From positions 504,732,942-504,796,941 of the forward strand of contig NC_081410.1 of NCBI RefSeq assembly GCF_030272615.1: DNA of 64,000 nt, in the 5' to 3' direction. This stretch comes from Cryptomeria japonica (Eukaryota > Streptophyta > Pinopsida > Cupressales > Cupressaceae). Positions 45,270 through 57,627 of this stretch are shown here, piece after piece; the first letter of the stretch is position 1; every line of letters begins with the position of its first letter. The position numbers were made by a program, and so were the translations under genes. The notes under the pieces are model-generated. The model had not been told where the DNA came from and did not search any database. It worked only from the letters and a program-made list of their open reading frames with translations.

Positions 45270-46040
45270 ATATTATTCCAACCATACCTAGGTGAGAATC
45301 AATTTATAGTTGAAGTTTATTCATCCAACGATATCTTTGTAGAATCAATGTATAGTTGAAGTTTATATCTATTATACTTATTTAACATATTTACCCAACC
45401 ATATCTATGTTCACATCAGTTTAATGTATAAGATATCTTTGTAGAATCAATGTATAGTTGAAGTTTATATCTATTATACTTATTTAACATATTTACCCAA
45501 CCATATCTATGTTCACATCAGTTTAATGTTGAAGTTTATATTTATTACATTTATTTAACTTTTTCACCCAATCATATCTTTGTGGGGAGAAGTATTGTTT
45601 CTAAAAATTGAGAGTTTATATTTATTATGTGTGTTTAACATATTCACCAAACCATATCTATGTCGGGATGGATCCTCCCAACCATATCTATGTCGGGATC
45701 AATTATCCCAACCAGTATTGTTTCTAAAAATTGAGAGTTTATATTTATTATGTGTGCTTAACTTATTCACCAAACCATATCTATGTCAGGATGGATCCTC
45801 CTAACCATATCTCTGTCGAGATCAATTCTCCCAATTTATATGTAATATTGCACGTGTGTTTATAATAATTGACACTTATAATTTTTCAAGTGTTTTTAAG
45901 AAGATTGTGTGTATTGTTTCTAGAAGTTTTTTTGGAGCTTTGCTAAGAAGATTGTACATGATGTTTCTAAAACTTGAGAGTTTATATTTATTGCACATGT
46001 TTAACATATTTTCCCAACCATATCTATGTGAGGACCAATT
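45270..46040 (+). repeat. Higher-order repeat array based on CCCAACCATATCTATGT
   Basis: About ten copies of an aaccatatctatgt-type core, each followed by a ggatcaat or agaatcaat-like tail, are arranged in larger duplications. A 102-bp unit is repeated at 45330 and 45432, and a 123-bp unit at 45592 and 45715. A further core lies at 46017. Intervening sequence is tttatatttattatgtg-like. No coding potential is visible. Confidence 0.8.
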
Positions 46041-46940
46041 TATGCTAATTACACATAATTCGTTTAAAGAGTTCATTGTATTGTTTCATTGTGCTAAGAG
46101 TATTCATTGACATGAGAGTTTATGCTTATATAAGATATTCATACTTGCACATATTTCTTTTAATATTACTAGTTACTTCTTTATTATTATTTTTTTATAT
46201 TATGTTAATTGCTTTCTGGTATGATTTTTACATATTTATGTAATAATTTTTATGAAGGTGTTTTTACTATTATGAATTAGGAAAATAAGCCTTAATTCAA
46301 TTTAAAATCTATTTGAATTTAATCCTCCCTTAATAAATAATTATTCTCATATATATGTAAATTGATTATTGTTCATTATAATTTAATATAATAATATTTA
46401 ATAATATAACATTAAATTTTCAGTAACATAATATAAAATAAAATAAAATAAATATTTTTATTATATAACATTAAATTTATATAATATAATCTAAAATGTT
46501 AGATTAGAGTTAAGTATATTTATTATTTTATATTATTTAATATTAAACTAGAAAAAAATATTAATTATTAAATATATATAATAAATAATATTATTTAAAT
46601 ATTAAATATTGTAATACATGTATTATTTATTAAATTTAAAAATATATCTACTTTTAAAATATTAAATAATAATATGTTAGTAAAAAAAAAATACAAAAAC
46701 AGAATTATTAGTAATAAAATAATAAATATTAGATTATGGTAGAAATTAAATTAAAAAAATATATTAAATAATTATATTCATAATAACGTATTTATTATTA
46801 GATAGGTTAGGATTAAATGGAGTGGAGACTCTTCAAACTTATCACGGTCCCCATCTCAAAAAGTATTTGTTTTCATAAATATTTATTATATATTAGCTTA
46901 AGATTAAATATAGTAATAAAATATATAATAATAAAAATTA
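46041..46940. other. AT-rich non-coding stretch
   Basis: Composed of aataaatatt-type strings; serves as the insertion site of the LINE. Confidence 0.6.
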
Positions 46941-47159
46941 TAAATCTGTATAGTTTTTTGAATAAAAGGGGTAAAAACTATAAATTTGTATGGTTTTTTA
47001 TTAATAAAGCAGTGAGAACAAGGGCACTGGCCCTTTACATAGCAAAACTATTAAAAATCATAGCACAGAAATAGCACTATAACAGCAATTAACAGCAACT
47101 ATCACCAAAAAGGAACCAAGTCTTTAGAAATCAGAAACAACAACAAAAACAAAAACAAA

Positions 47160-49264
47160 CTACGAGGGTGCCTTGCGCACCCCAGTGGCATCCATAGTAT
47201 TGTTCCATTCGTTTGACAAGAACTTGTAGAGGTCCCTAGCCTCCTGCTTGTCCTCCTTCCGCATAGTGTTCCCTCGGTAGAGAGAGGGTGAGCGCGGAAC
47301 TATGTAAAACCTGCACATGGAATTTGTTAAGACCCACCATTTGGGCTTCCCAAGCCTCCATCTTATTCTTGAGTTGGTTGACATCCTCCTTGATAGTCTG
47401 CAGATCAAGCACAGGGCTGAGGTTTTCAATTCTCTGCGTGATGTCTAGCACATCCGTGCTCAACTTTTCCATTTGTTAGAGAGTAGGGACCTCCTGGGGG
47501 TTCTCAACAGCCAAGTCATCCGTAGTTTCTTCAGTCACTTTGGGCACGCCACCAGCAAGGGAGTTATCACTATCATTAACCAGACCCATCAAAGGGATGT
47601 AATGCATCACCTATTTAGTCATTTTAGAATTTGAATCCAAATTACCAGATTCCAGTGCTTTGCTAGCAGATATTTCCACGCCCATAAGACCCTCGGTGTC
47701 CGTGTTCATAGGGGTCGTATCCTTATCATCAATGAGGTCCTGGGTTTTCATTTCAGAGATACTCATATCAACGGCACCAACAGTGGTTGGGACCATGGGG
47801 TCCCTAGTCACATTCACATCCATAGCATCTCCATCAGGGGCCCCATAGTGGTATTAGGGCCTTCCTCCTTCTTGTCCCCAATGGGGTCCTCCTCAGAGTC
47901 CAGATTCTCAATCATCGGGGTCTTCTTTCTACGGCTTTTGGAAGCAAGCCTGGAGAATCTCCTTTTAACCTCAAAATCTGGGGAAGGATTGTCATTCTCA
48001 GCGTCCTCAAAGGAGGAATTGTCATCAAAGACAATGCATTTGCGTTTAGCGGGGGTTTTGCTTTTGCCCTTGGATAGGGAGCGAAAAGCACTGGGAGAGG
48101 CAGGAAGAGTTAAATTAGGGGAGATCGCCAATAAGGAGACAGTCGAGGCATAAGTAGGCAGGGACATGGTGGTCATAGAAAAGCCCTCATGGGGATATTG
48201 AAAGAATCTAGGGAAAGCCATAGACAAGGTCGCGAGTTGTTGGGGAGTCGACATGGGGGGCTGAGAGAGCGAAAGATTGCAAGGGGGGCAAAGAGCCTCA
48301 TGGAATTTATATAACCTATAAATAAGGCCCTGGTGGAGGAGGTAGGGAGGCTTATCCCCATGCTTGGGGTCCATAGTGTCTTTAACAGAGCTCTCTATAG
48401 AGTGCAGTAAATAAAATGACAGACAAAGCAATTCATTGTTACGGAAGTGATTGAGGAGGGGCAAATGGTAGTAGTATAATACCTTATACCTGCCTTCCAG
48501 AGTGAAGTACGTCATGATCATGAGGCAAATCATGTTCCACGGGTGCTTGAGCTCCTCCCACAAACCTGCCTTGCAACTTGACAGGTTCTTCGCGGTTACA
48601 AAAGAATCGTTTCAAACCTTCATTGTTTGCAACATGACCGGTACGCTTCCAGCGGTGGCCATCAAGTGTTAGCTTCGTAGCTTGGGCAATAGTCTCCTCA
48701 GACATCAAAGGCAATGTCGTCAATCAAGACCCGCCTCCCAGACCAGGAGGAGGCAAAAGCAGTCGAGAGCTACTCATCATGGCCCTTCAGGAAATCCAGA
48801 AAATCGACAACCCCGCCTTCAACACAAAAGTTCCAGACCAGGGGGTCATTTTTAAAATCATCTGGATTATCTGGTTCATATCTAACTTTGTCGCCCCCCA
48901 TATCTTCCACCAACAAAGCTTCTTTAGTCATGAAACAAAAAAAGTTGCAGAGACCCTTCGAGAAGCAAGCCAAGAAGAGAAAAGGGAAGTGTGTGAGCCC
49001 AGTGTCAATAAATGAGAAATGAAGTTGGGCGCATGGGAAAAAATGAAGTCACTTTTAGAAATGATTTCCTGGTTACGAGGCATTAAAGGCCAGCAAATAC
49101 CGACGGCAACCAACACGTTTCCAATCCAGTCATACCTCATCATGACTTTGCAAGCCCAAGTAAAATGCCAACACAACAACGCGTGCGTCATCGCCAACCT
49201 AGCCGAACGAGCCACCACCACATCAAAAGGGATCATACGGATATTTCCATTGTTTGAATTATGA
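47160..49264 (-). pseudogene. Extra ORF region downstream of LINE ORF2, unknown function
   Basis: Several overlapping frames in one direction form a broken protein of roughly 690 codons. First comes MIPFDVVVARSARLAMTHA (49236 on) with a Trp-rich helical part. A frameshift near 48950 leads to DKVRYEPDNPDDFKNDPLVW and WNFCVEGGVVDFLDFLKG. Next is SEETIAQATKLTLDG (48700 on), then LEGRYKVLYYYHLPLLNHFRNN (48500-48430). The C-terminal part has SPSFD-like acidic stretches and Lys/Arg-rich basic patches (48060-47860), and ends near DVLDITQRIENL and NEWNNTMDATG (47472-47160). No zinc knuckle, RT or nuclease motif is visible. I do not recognise the family. It lies inside the LINE TSDs, so it may be a true third ORF or host sequence carried by read-through. 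Confidence 0.55.
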
Positions 49265-49327
49265 AACCACCGCCTCTAGACTGCCCCGAGAGAAGAGAGG
49301 AGGGTAAGGGAAGCACTTGGCAGCCGC

Positions 49328-52300
49328 TCAATCATTAGTGGAGATTTTGGATTTCTCTTCCTGGAGGAGGAAGTTAACATGGTCTGGGAGGGAGTTGTGA
49401 CTCCTCCAACATCTCAGCCCTGAGAGGTTTAGGCCAATGGCTGCCATGGTGTCCGCCACACAGTTGCCTTCCCTGTAGATATGCATAACTCTGAATGAGT
49501 TAAGCCCGGAGATGAGCCTCAAGGTGTCCCTGATGGTTCGCTCAATTGTCCAATTAAGCTTATTTCGCCCTTTGACAACATCAATGATAAGCATGAAGTC
49601 CCCCTCAATGTCCATAATCCTGATTCCCATGGAGAGGGCAATGTGGATTCCCCAGGCTAAGGCCATCGCTTCAGCCTAATTAGAGGAATTCCCATTCAGG
49701 TTACCCGCATAAGCAGCAATAAGGGCCCCTGAATGGGCTTTGATCACCCCTCCACCAGCAGCTAGGCACCCCTGGTAGCCCCATCAAAATTGAGTTTTAA
49801 ATTTGTAGTCGAGGGGAACCAGACCATGCTTTGTCTTAGAAGTCTCTTAGACAAGTCAACAAGAGAGAACGAGGAGGGAAGGTTCCAGTGTCTAGCAATT
49901 TCCCAGTCCCAGGTAGAGGGGGGCTTGGACGCTATCCAGGTTTTAGAAACAAAGATATTCTCAAGAATTAGATTAAGGAATCGAGCAAACACAGTTTCCA
50001 TGAAGGCCTCCTTGTCTCTGAATATCCTGTCATTACGTTCCTTCCATATACACCAGCTCACGTGGGGGGATCTGCTTCCACAGTTGTTGGATAAGGGAGT
50101 TGGAAGAGGGGCCCTGAAATTCCTGAGACAGATTTAACAAATTATCATTCATTACCCAACATATATTAAGCCTATTGTAGACCATCCCCCATAGCTCCCA
50201 AGTGAAGGCACAGTGGAGGAAGAGATGGGCAAGACTTTCTTCATCATTTTTGCAGAGGATGCATCTGTTAGGGAAATGGAATCCCCGCTTGACCAAGTTG
50301 TCTTGGGTCAAGATTTTGTTGAGGAGAGCAGTCCACCAGAAGAAATTAACCTTGGGGAGGAGTTGGGGATTCCAAACCTCTTTCTAGATAAAGGAGAAAA
50401 TAGGTTCCCTAAGTAAGCTGGTGTAGGCAATTATGACAAAGAAGTCTCCAAAGGGGTCCCACTTCCAAATAAGTTTGTCCTCCCTAGGAAACAAGGGGAG
50501 GAATATACTGGCCAAAAGCTTCTAAAGCTCTCTAGCAGCAGGGAGGAGGAAGGGATGGTCAATGCAGCAGTCCTCCAAGGCCCTCCAAGTGCAATTGTTG
50601 AAGTAATCACTAACCCTTTCACCAAAGAAGCCTTTGGTGGCATCCTATAGTCGTCTCAGGGAGGGGGAAGAAGCAAGGGGTCTCTCTCCTAACCAGCAAT
50701 CTTCCCATAAGAGAATGATCCTGTCATTTCCAATAATCCACCTCAAACCAAGAGAAAAAGGGTCACTGCAGCTCAAGATGTTATTCCAAATTTTGGAACC
50801 CCTAAGAAGGCCCTCCTCTTTCAGGACAGAGGAGAAGTTCGCATTACCCAGGTACTTAGTCCTGATGATCCTACTCCAATCCATATCCTTGTTCAGAAGC
50901 TTCCACGCAATTTTAGTCATAAGGGCTTTATTGAACCTTGAGATCTTGCGGGTTCCCAAGTCGCCCATGGCCTTGGGAAGACAAACTTTGTCCCGGCCCA
51001 GCAAGGCTAGCCTCTTATTTTCTTCCATTCCCATCAGAGGAAAGTCTTTTGAATGTTTTCTAGCTTAGCAGCGATAGCCGCAGATATCTTGAATAGGGAG
51101 AGAAAGTACACAGGGATCCCCTAGAGGGAGGAGGAAAGCAGCTGCAATTTCCCAGCACTACTCAGGAATCTACCTTTCCAACCAACCAACTTTTTCTTCA
51201 TTCTTTCAAGGATAGAGATCTAGAAGGAATTAGAGACATCTTTAACAGTCAAGGGGAGGCCTAGGTAGGAGCCAGGGAGGGAGGCCCTTTGACAACCAAG
51301 GATTCTGCAGACTTTATCTCGGAGTTGGGCATTAGTGTGGAAGAAGTAAATGTTGCTCTTTTCATAGTTAATGTGGTGGTCAGATGCTAGAGCATAGGTG
51401 TTGAGAAAGGATTTCCAATCCTTAGCTTCCCAAACAAAGGAGATACCAAAAAGGATAGTATCGTCAATGAACTATTGTAGAACATTGGGGGGGAGCGTAG
51501 AGGCAGGTTTGATGCCCAAAAGAGTGCCCCTGCGGACCATAGAGTTCAGGTTAGAGGCCAACACTTTAGCTAGGATGATAAAGAGGTAAGGGGATAGAGG
51601 ATCCCCTTGCCGCAACCATTTGGAGGCCCTGAACTTCTCCAGGGGGCTCCCGTTTAGCAGCACCGCGTAGGTGATAGTAGATATGCATTCCCCAATAAGT
51701 TTGATGAGTTTGTCTCCAAACCCCATAGCTTTGAGAACTTTGAAAAGGAAGTTCCAGTTGACCTTGTCATAAGCCTTGGAGATATCAAGCTTGAGAACCA
51801 TCCCCGACTGATGACACTTATCCATGGAGTGGATAATCTCACGAGTAGAGATGACCGCATCAAGAATCTGTCTACCAGGAATAAAACCCTTCTGGGAGGG
51901 GCTAATCAAAGGATCCAAGAAATGTTTGAGCCTATTAACAAGAACTTTGTTGAAGATTTTATAAATAGTGTTGCAGAGACTGATAGGGCGGAATTCCTTG
52001 AGAGTAGATGCCTCCTGAGTTTTGGGGACAAGAGAAATGAAGGTGTGATTGAGTTTGTTGAGGAGCCTTCCTAATCTTAAAAAATCTCTAGTAGCCAGAA
52101 CAACATTAGGGCCCACCACATCCCAAAAATCTTGAAAAAAAACTAGAGGGAAACTATCAGGACCCGGGGCTTTGAAGGGGCCCATAGCAAAAATAGCAGA
52201 CTTGACTTCCTCCTCAGAAACACGGGCCAAAATAAGGTTGCTATCTTCCTCTGAGAGGGGTGGCAGGAGGTAGTTAAGAAGGTCCTCCCCAACAGGCCCC

Positions 52301-53534
52301 CTCGGTCATCATCATCCCTAAATAAAGTGGCAAAATAGTTCGTAGTCAGTCTACTCAAACTATCAACATCGTTGACCACCTTATTGTTGTCGTCCATGAT
52401 GGAAGAGATGTGATTTCTACGCCTATGGATAGAAGAAGATATGTGGAAGAAAGTAGTATTTTTATCACCCTCTTTGAGCCATTGAACCCTGGATTTCTGT
52501 TTCCAATAGAGTTCCTCTTTGTGGGAATTTTCCTTCCATTTTCTTCGGAAGGCAACCTCCTCCATATGGGTGGCTTCAAGGGAGTCACCTTGATCAATAC
52601 GCTCTTGGATAACAATCAGTTTACTATTGAGCTCCTTTTTTTTCTTGAAGATATCCCTGAAGGTGTATTTGTTCCAGCCCCAAACATTTCTTTTGACCAA
52701 GTCGAGCTTCTGGGAAATCCTGAACATAGGAGTACCAGGTATGTTGGTGCTCCACCATCTTGTAATGCAATCCTTGAACTCTGAATGAGAGTTCCACATA
52801 ATTTCATATCGAAAAGGATGATTCTTACTTGCAACATTTGTGGTATTCCAAAGGAGCAGGGGGTTGTGGTCAATGACCATTCTGGGGAGGGCAATGAGCT
52901 TCAAGGTCGGACCAATAGTTGCCCGAGATGAAAAATCTGTCAAGTCTGACCTGAATAAGATCCTTTCCCTTCCTGAGATTGGACCAAGTGAATTTTTGCC
53001 CTGATAGTTCCACATCCATTAACCCATTCCTACCAATGAAGTCAACTAGATCAGTCATGCTGTTAGAGTACTCTGGAAGGCCTCCCAACTTCTCAGAGGG
53101 GATCAAGGGAGATTTGAAATCACCCGCAATAAACCAGTGGGCATTGGCATTATTTTGTATTAGAGAAGTTATGTCGTTCCAGAGCTTTAATCTACCAGAT
53201 CTGACATTGGGGGCATAAACATTAACAAGAATGCATGAGTCCATCGAGGAAGAGAGTTCAGAGACCAAAAGGTTGGTCGAGGAGGAGAGAAGACTACCAA
53301 AAAAATGGGAGGGGTCCCACATGGTGACCAAGCCACCGGAGGCTCTAGTAGCATCACTAATAACAAACTTCACACCAGGCCAATTTTTACCAGCAACAAG
53401 GGAAAAGGAGGACATAAACATCTTAACTTCTTGGAGAAGGACCATAATTTTATTTTCAGAAAAATACACTTTTTAAGAGCATATTGCTTTTGGGGTTTGT
53501 TAAGGCCCCTCATGTTCCAGGAGAGGACCTTCAT
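49328..53534 (-). pseudogene. LINE ORF2: endonuclease, reverse transcriptase, RNase H
   Basis: ATG at 53534 begins MKVLSWNMRGLNKPQKQ, the usual start of plant LINE ORF2. The APE-type endonuclease shows LLQEVKM, AGDFKSP, TWSN and IDHNPLLLW (53470-52860). The RT follows with FRPISLCNTIYKI, GFIPGRQI, LDISKAYDKVNW, GDPLSPYLFI and, after an in-frame TAG, FIDDTILFG (51470-51440), where the D-D pair is the catalytic core. Then come a zf-RVT-like region (CILCKNDEESLAHLFLHC, 50260-50205), WCIWKERNDRIF and an RNase H with LNFDGATRG (49800-49775), DIEGD and IYREGNCVAD. Stops and frameshifts occur in nearly every domain. The protein would nick target DNA and copy its own RNA there. Confidence 0.93.
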
Positions 53535-53692
53535 TTCTTACCTTTTATGGATGTCTCCAAGGTCCGTTGCCTGCCATTAGCAATATCCCTTGTGGCTTCC
53601 TTTTGTCTTGATAGTCTCTGCGATGGCTGGCCCACTTTGAGATTCATCCCCACATCAAGCTTTGCAATCCTGGTCTTGCGTCTTTGAGTAAT

Positions 53693-54097
53693 CTAGCCCT
53701 CATCAACAGGAGTTATACAACCACTGGATGATGCACCAGGGGCACCAGGTGAGAGTAAACACTGGTTCAGGGTGGGAGACACCAACAGGGAGCGAGCTGT
53801 CTCTCGGGCGAGAGAGGGGTCCCTCACAATCTCACCATCTTCTAGTTGATCAACCAGTGAAACCGAGTTGACTGTCGGGGAGATGCATTGTTCCTTATGG
53901 GCCGAATTAGAGGCTTCCACCACAATCTTTGCAAGAGATTTGAGAAGGTTGTTGATACTCTCAGCAAAGGGGTATTCTTCCATAATTGGGTCCTTGATTG
54001 CTAAGGGAGGCAGGTCTGGGCCAGGAGTAGGAGTGACCACAGGTCCCACAGCCAAGTCTTGATGAATAATAGGAGCATTTGGCACTGAAACTTCCAC
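53693..54097 (-). pseudogene. C-terminal part of LINE ORF1
   Basis: A 134-residue Pro/Ser-rich open frame directly upstream of ORF2 contains LEDGEIVRDPS, an acidic motif commonly seen near the end of plant LINE ORF1. The RNA-binding DUF4283 and zinc-knuckle domains are missing, consistent with 5' truncation at 54121. Confidence 0.55.
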
Positions 54098-54136
54098 CTG
54101 GGTCGGGCCCTTAAGCTTGAATAAATCTGTATAGTT

Positions 54137-54342
54137 ATTATTAGTAATAAAAAAATATATCTTATGGGTATATATAATGGTAAGTGCTACTAGAGGAGTA
54201 TCTACGTATTCTCCTTATATTAACATCAAAAATAGCACATCAGATGCAAATTGCTATTAAATAGTAATACATAATCATAAATAAAAAAAATGTATAGTTA
54301 TTATTACTATTAAATAATAAATATTACATTATAAATATTGAA
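54137..54342. other. AT-rich flank of the LINE
   Basis: Repeats of attattaaataataaat type; no gene. Confidence 0.6.
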
Positions 54343-56060
54343 TTGTGTGGTGCAATGCTTCTGACTAGGGCTTATGTGGTTGCGCTCAAGGGTGAAAGCC
54401 TTCTATTGTGTTTTTCCAATGGAACCGACATGCTCCTTAGCCTTCTCATGGTGTCCAAGGTAAGAAATGGAGGGAGGGCAATGCCAAGGTCAATGAGGAA
54501 TTTTGAGAAGATTGCAGGAAGCCTTTCTTTGGAGCCAGTGACAGAATACAACAAACTCCTTCTAGCACTTTCGTGCCTCCTTCCTCTCTCAAGTATTCGA
54601 CAGTTTGGTGTGACAATGCTTGCTCTCCCAAGTGTATGGTGACCCATGGGTTTGATCACTTTGATGGCCCCTCTCTTGGCTAGGGAAATCTTAGCAGCAC
54701 TAAGCTCGACAAGATCCCCTTGCCATGTGGGGGTGCAAAAGGGTTTTCCCAGCAAGGGTGATACAATTAAGTTGGGCCAACATGGACAGGAGATATCAAG
54801 GGTTATCAATAGAAAGGAAATGAATAAAAAATTCATCGAGCCATTAGAGGGCAGGCCAACAATTTGTTTGGATGAGGATGTTAATAGAAATGTGGTAGAA
54901 AATGAAAAATTATTTCTTGAGATAGGTTTGATTGGGAGATTTAGGGGCTTTTGGCCAAGCCTTAGTGATTTGCACAAATGGATTGCTTAGTTTTGGAGCC
55001 CCATTTTGGAGGGGGATATTCAGATCTACCCTGGAGCCCAAGGGTTTTTCGTGGTTGTGCTCGATGGTAAGTAAGATAGATAGAAAGCCTTATGTAATTA
55101 CTAATAGAGTTAGGAGGAGAAGTTCATGTCAATGCTAAAACCTTGGTACCACTTTCAACCCTGCCATTGAACCCTTCAAGAAGATTCCACTATGGGTAAG
55201 ACTTCCTAACCTACCACTACAATAATGGTTTGAATCATGTTTTGAGTTTGTTGGGGACATGTTGGGTAATTTTTTTAGGGTGGATGAGGGCACTCTTGAC
55301 TTCAATCACACTACCTATGCTCGTATTCTGGTTAAAATTAACATGAAGAGGGCCCCTTCAGTAGAATTATGTATGAAATCTACAAATGGGGTTTGGCTAC
55401 AACCTATGGATTACGAAGGAATTCCTCTCAAATTTAGGCATTGTTATCAGACAAGGCATGTGGTTGCAAACTATGTCAAAAGAAAATGTCATAATCAAGC
55501 AACCTAGTGGAAAGAGGAAAATCCTCAGCTCTATGTGGTTGAAATAGTAGAGTCTAAAATACTAGAGACAGTTGAGGAGAAGGGATTTGTTGATGGAAAA
55601 ACACTAGAGACCATTAAGGAGAAGGGATCTATTGATGGGTTGTATTGCAAGGCTCTTGATGTTTTGTGATGCCTCAAAGGGGTCAAGGTAAAGACAAAGA
55701 ATAGTGCTAATGTTGACTGTTATTTAGAGGAGAAGAAAGTGGCCAACAAAGGGTGTTTCCAGAAATCAAACAAAGGGGTGAGTCCCATTTCAAACTTTGT
55801 GGTTGTTAGAGAAACAACAACATTGAAAAAAAGATTTTAGTGTGGTTGGTTGCAACCTTAGTAACGCTAAGAAAATTTTTGGTGGTTGTTTGAACAACTC
55901 TGAAGGGGAGGAAAAATCCTCCATTGAGGACACATTGATGTGACAAAAGGAGGTCCATTGGCAATTTGTGAAGGGAAAGAAAGTCAAGAAAGCTAAGCAG
56001 GAAGGAACCTTTTATATGCTCCTTCATTCACAAACTAAAAGAGGAATCAATAGAAATTAT
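54343..56060 (+). pseudogene. LINE ORF1 relic (DUF4283-like and broken zinc knuckle)
   Basis: The frames 54646-54990 and onward read LIGRFRGFWPSLSDLHKWIA, then FWSPILEGDIQIYPGAQGFFVVVL after a stop, the typical DUF4283 N-terminal domain of plant LINE ORF1. Around 55150-55260 are traces of VWVRLPNLPLQYW-like sequence. From 55259 the frame gives GNFFRVDEGTLDFNHTTYARILVKI and YEGIPLKFRHCYQTRHVVANYVKRK, the zinc-knuckle position with one Cys left (HC) and the outer Cys residues replaced by Phe and Tyr. Later parts are Lys/Glu-rich. It is on the opposite strand from the neighbouring LINE, so it is a separate, older element, cut by copia-2 downstream. Confidence 0.75.
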
Positions 56061-56168
56061 TAATTGCATAGGTGGACTATGGTAAAGAGGGGATTGGAAC
56101 TACTACTCAATATGTATTGAGATAAATGGATACAATGAACATAATGTAATACACTTTTATATTAATAT

Positions 56169-56618
56169 TGTGAGATTTTGTCAAGATCAAGGGCACAATG
56201 AAAAGCATAAAGAGAGACAATGGAATGACAAGAACAAACTGTATTCTCATCAATATACAAATGATCAACTGGATTTAACCAATACAATTAATATGAGTCT
56301 GCTTATATACGCAAGGCCATATGGATGTACGAGCACACAATCATGACATGTAGCTCAATGAGAAACAAGGGTAGGTAAGAAATACTAGGAGTAGGTAGGA
56401 CATATAATATAATATTCCACAAGAGGTGGGTGACCCACCAAATGTGGAGTGTAACAACAAGATAAGACCACAAAAGGTGGAATTTCTCCTACAAGCTATA
56501 TCCCTATGTGCACACTTCCCTAAGTGTCTCATATCCAAACTACGAAGAGATGCATTATCCTAAGTTAACTTAAGTAAAGTATAATAATATCCATGATGAA
56601 TATTTATTTACACCAACA
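56169..56618 (-). repeat. 3' LTR of copia-2
   Basis: TGTGAGATTTTG...CACCAACA on the plus strand. It contains a TATA site on the minus strand (gtatataagc, 56301-56310) that is mutated in the 5' LTR. Confidence 0.95.
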
Positions 56619-56627
56619 CCCCCCTTA
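56619..56627 (-). other. Polypurine tract of copia-2
   Basis: The minus strand reads TTAAGGGGGG directly before the 3' LTR. Confidence 0.85.
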
Positions 56628-57627
56628 AGTGCAACTTAGGGAAATGAAGACTCGAGTCAACAATGCAAGATGGGTCCCGACTACTAGGCCATGATAGGTA
56701 CCCATGGACAATAGGCAAATAATATGCAAATGCAAGCAAACCCATGCAATGCAATCTCTCACAAACATAGAAAGGGAGAAAACCTAGTGGGAAAAAACTC
56801 CCCCCCCCCCCCCCCACAAAAGAGAGATGAATGTACAAAAGACTCTCAAAGAAGAAGGACAAAACCTCAAAGTGGAAAAAGTCCCCCCCATAAGAGAGGA
56901 AGGAGAAGTCAGTTGACCCCCCCAATGAAACATCCCGCACCCTCAAGGGAGCTCGCAATTGTTGTAACTTACTCTCGGTGAAGGGTTTGGTGAATATGTC
57001 TACAACCTGCTCCACTATAGGACAATACTACAAATGAATGACATGCTCCTGAATCAACTCTCAGATATAGTGCATGTGGATCTCGATGTGTTTGGTTCGC
57101 TGATGCTGGACCGGGTTCTTTGAGATTGCAATAGCACTCTGATTGTCGTAATGTAGAATTGTCGGTCATGGAATGGTGAACCCAAACTCTGTGAGAATCT
57201 GATAAAGCCAAATGGTCTCAGTCACTGCATTAACAACTCCTCGATACTCAGCCTCAGTCAAAGAGAGAGCAATAGCATGTTGCTTCTTGCTCTGCCAACA
57301 AATGGGGCCTGAACCAAGGTGAAAACTATAACTAGAAGTAGACTTATGATCATCAAGATCGCCAGCCCAGTCAGAGTCTGTGTAACCAACCAAGTGAAGT
57401 CCTGTGCCTGTTGCATAGTGAATCCCATAGTGATGTGCACCCTGGATGTAATGAAGGATGTGTTTGGCGGCTTTCCAATGAAGCTCATGTGGTTCCTGCA
57501 TGAAGCGAGAAACCATGCCAACCGCAAATGAAATATCAGGGCATGTGTGTGTCAAGTAAATGATACTACCCACAAGCTGACAATACAATGTGGCATCAAC
57601 TGGTGGAGAAAAAACATTGAACCTCAA
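56628..57627 (-). pseudogene. copia-2 RNase H and 3' end
   Basis: The frame 57627-57166 carries the end of RT (VGSIIYLTHTCPDISFAVG, RFMQEPHELHWKAAKHIL) and the RNase H start TDSDWAGDLDDHKSTS, with LTEAEYRGVVNA. A shift leads to the segment at 57211 with VWVHHSMTDNSTLRQSE-like sequence corresponding to the I-x-x-DNQSA region. The last segment, from 57015 (EQVVDIFTKPF), gives the conserved copia ending (QVADIFTKPL type). After this the frame is 3' untranslated sequence, including a C15-like run at 56800-56815. Confidence 0.88.

Larger units (their letters stand above)
46956..54121 (-). mobile_element. L1-type LINE, 5' truncated, with 15-bp TSD
   Basis: The 15-mer taaatctgtatagtt occurs at 46941-46955 and 54122-54136 and brackets the whole unit. 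In element orientation it contains the end of ORF1 (54097-53693), ORF2 with endonuclease, RT, zf-RVT and RNase H (53534-49328), an extra ORF region (49264-47160) and a 3' end rich in A and T (around 46956-47000). The lack of a complete ORF1 at the 5' side fits the usual 5' truncation at insertion. A second TSD-like string (taaatttgtatggtttttt) lies just inside the 3' end near 46980. Confidence 0.9.

Noticed and set aside
56797-56815. Poly-C run as a functional signal
   Set aside because: It lies in the untranslated 3' part of copia-2 and looks like simple slippage; the real PPT is at 56619-56627.
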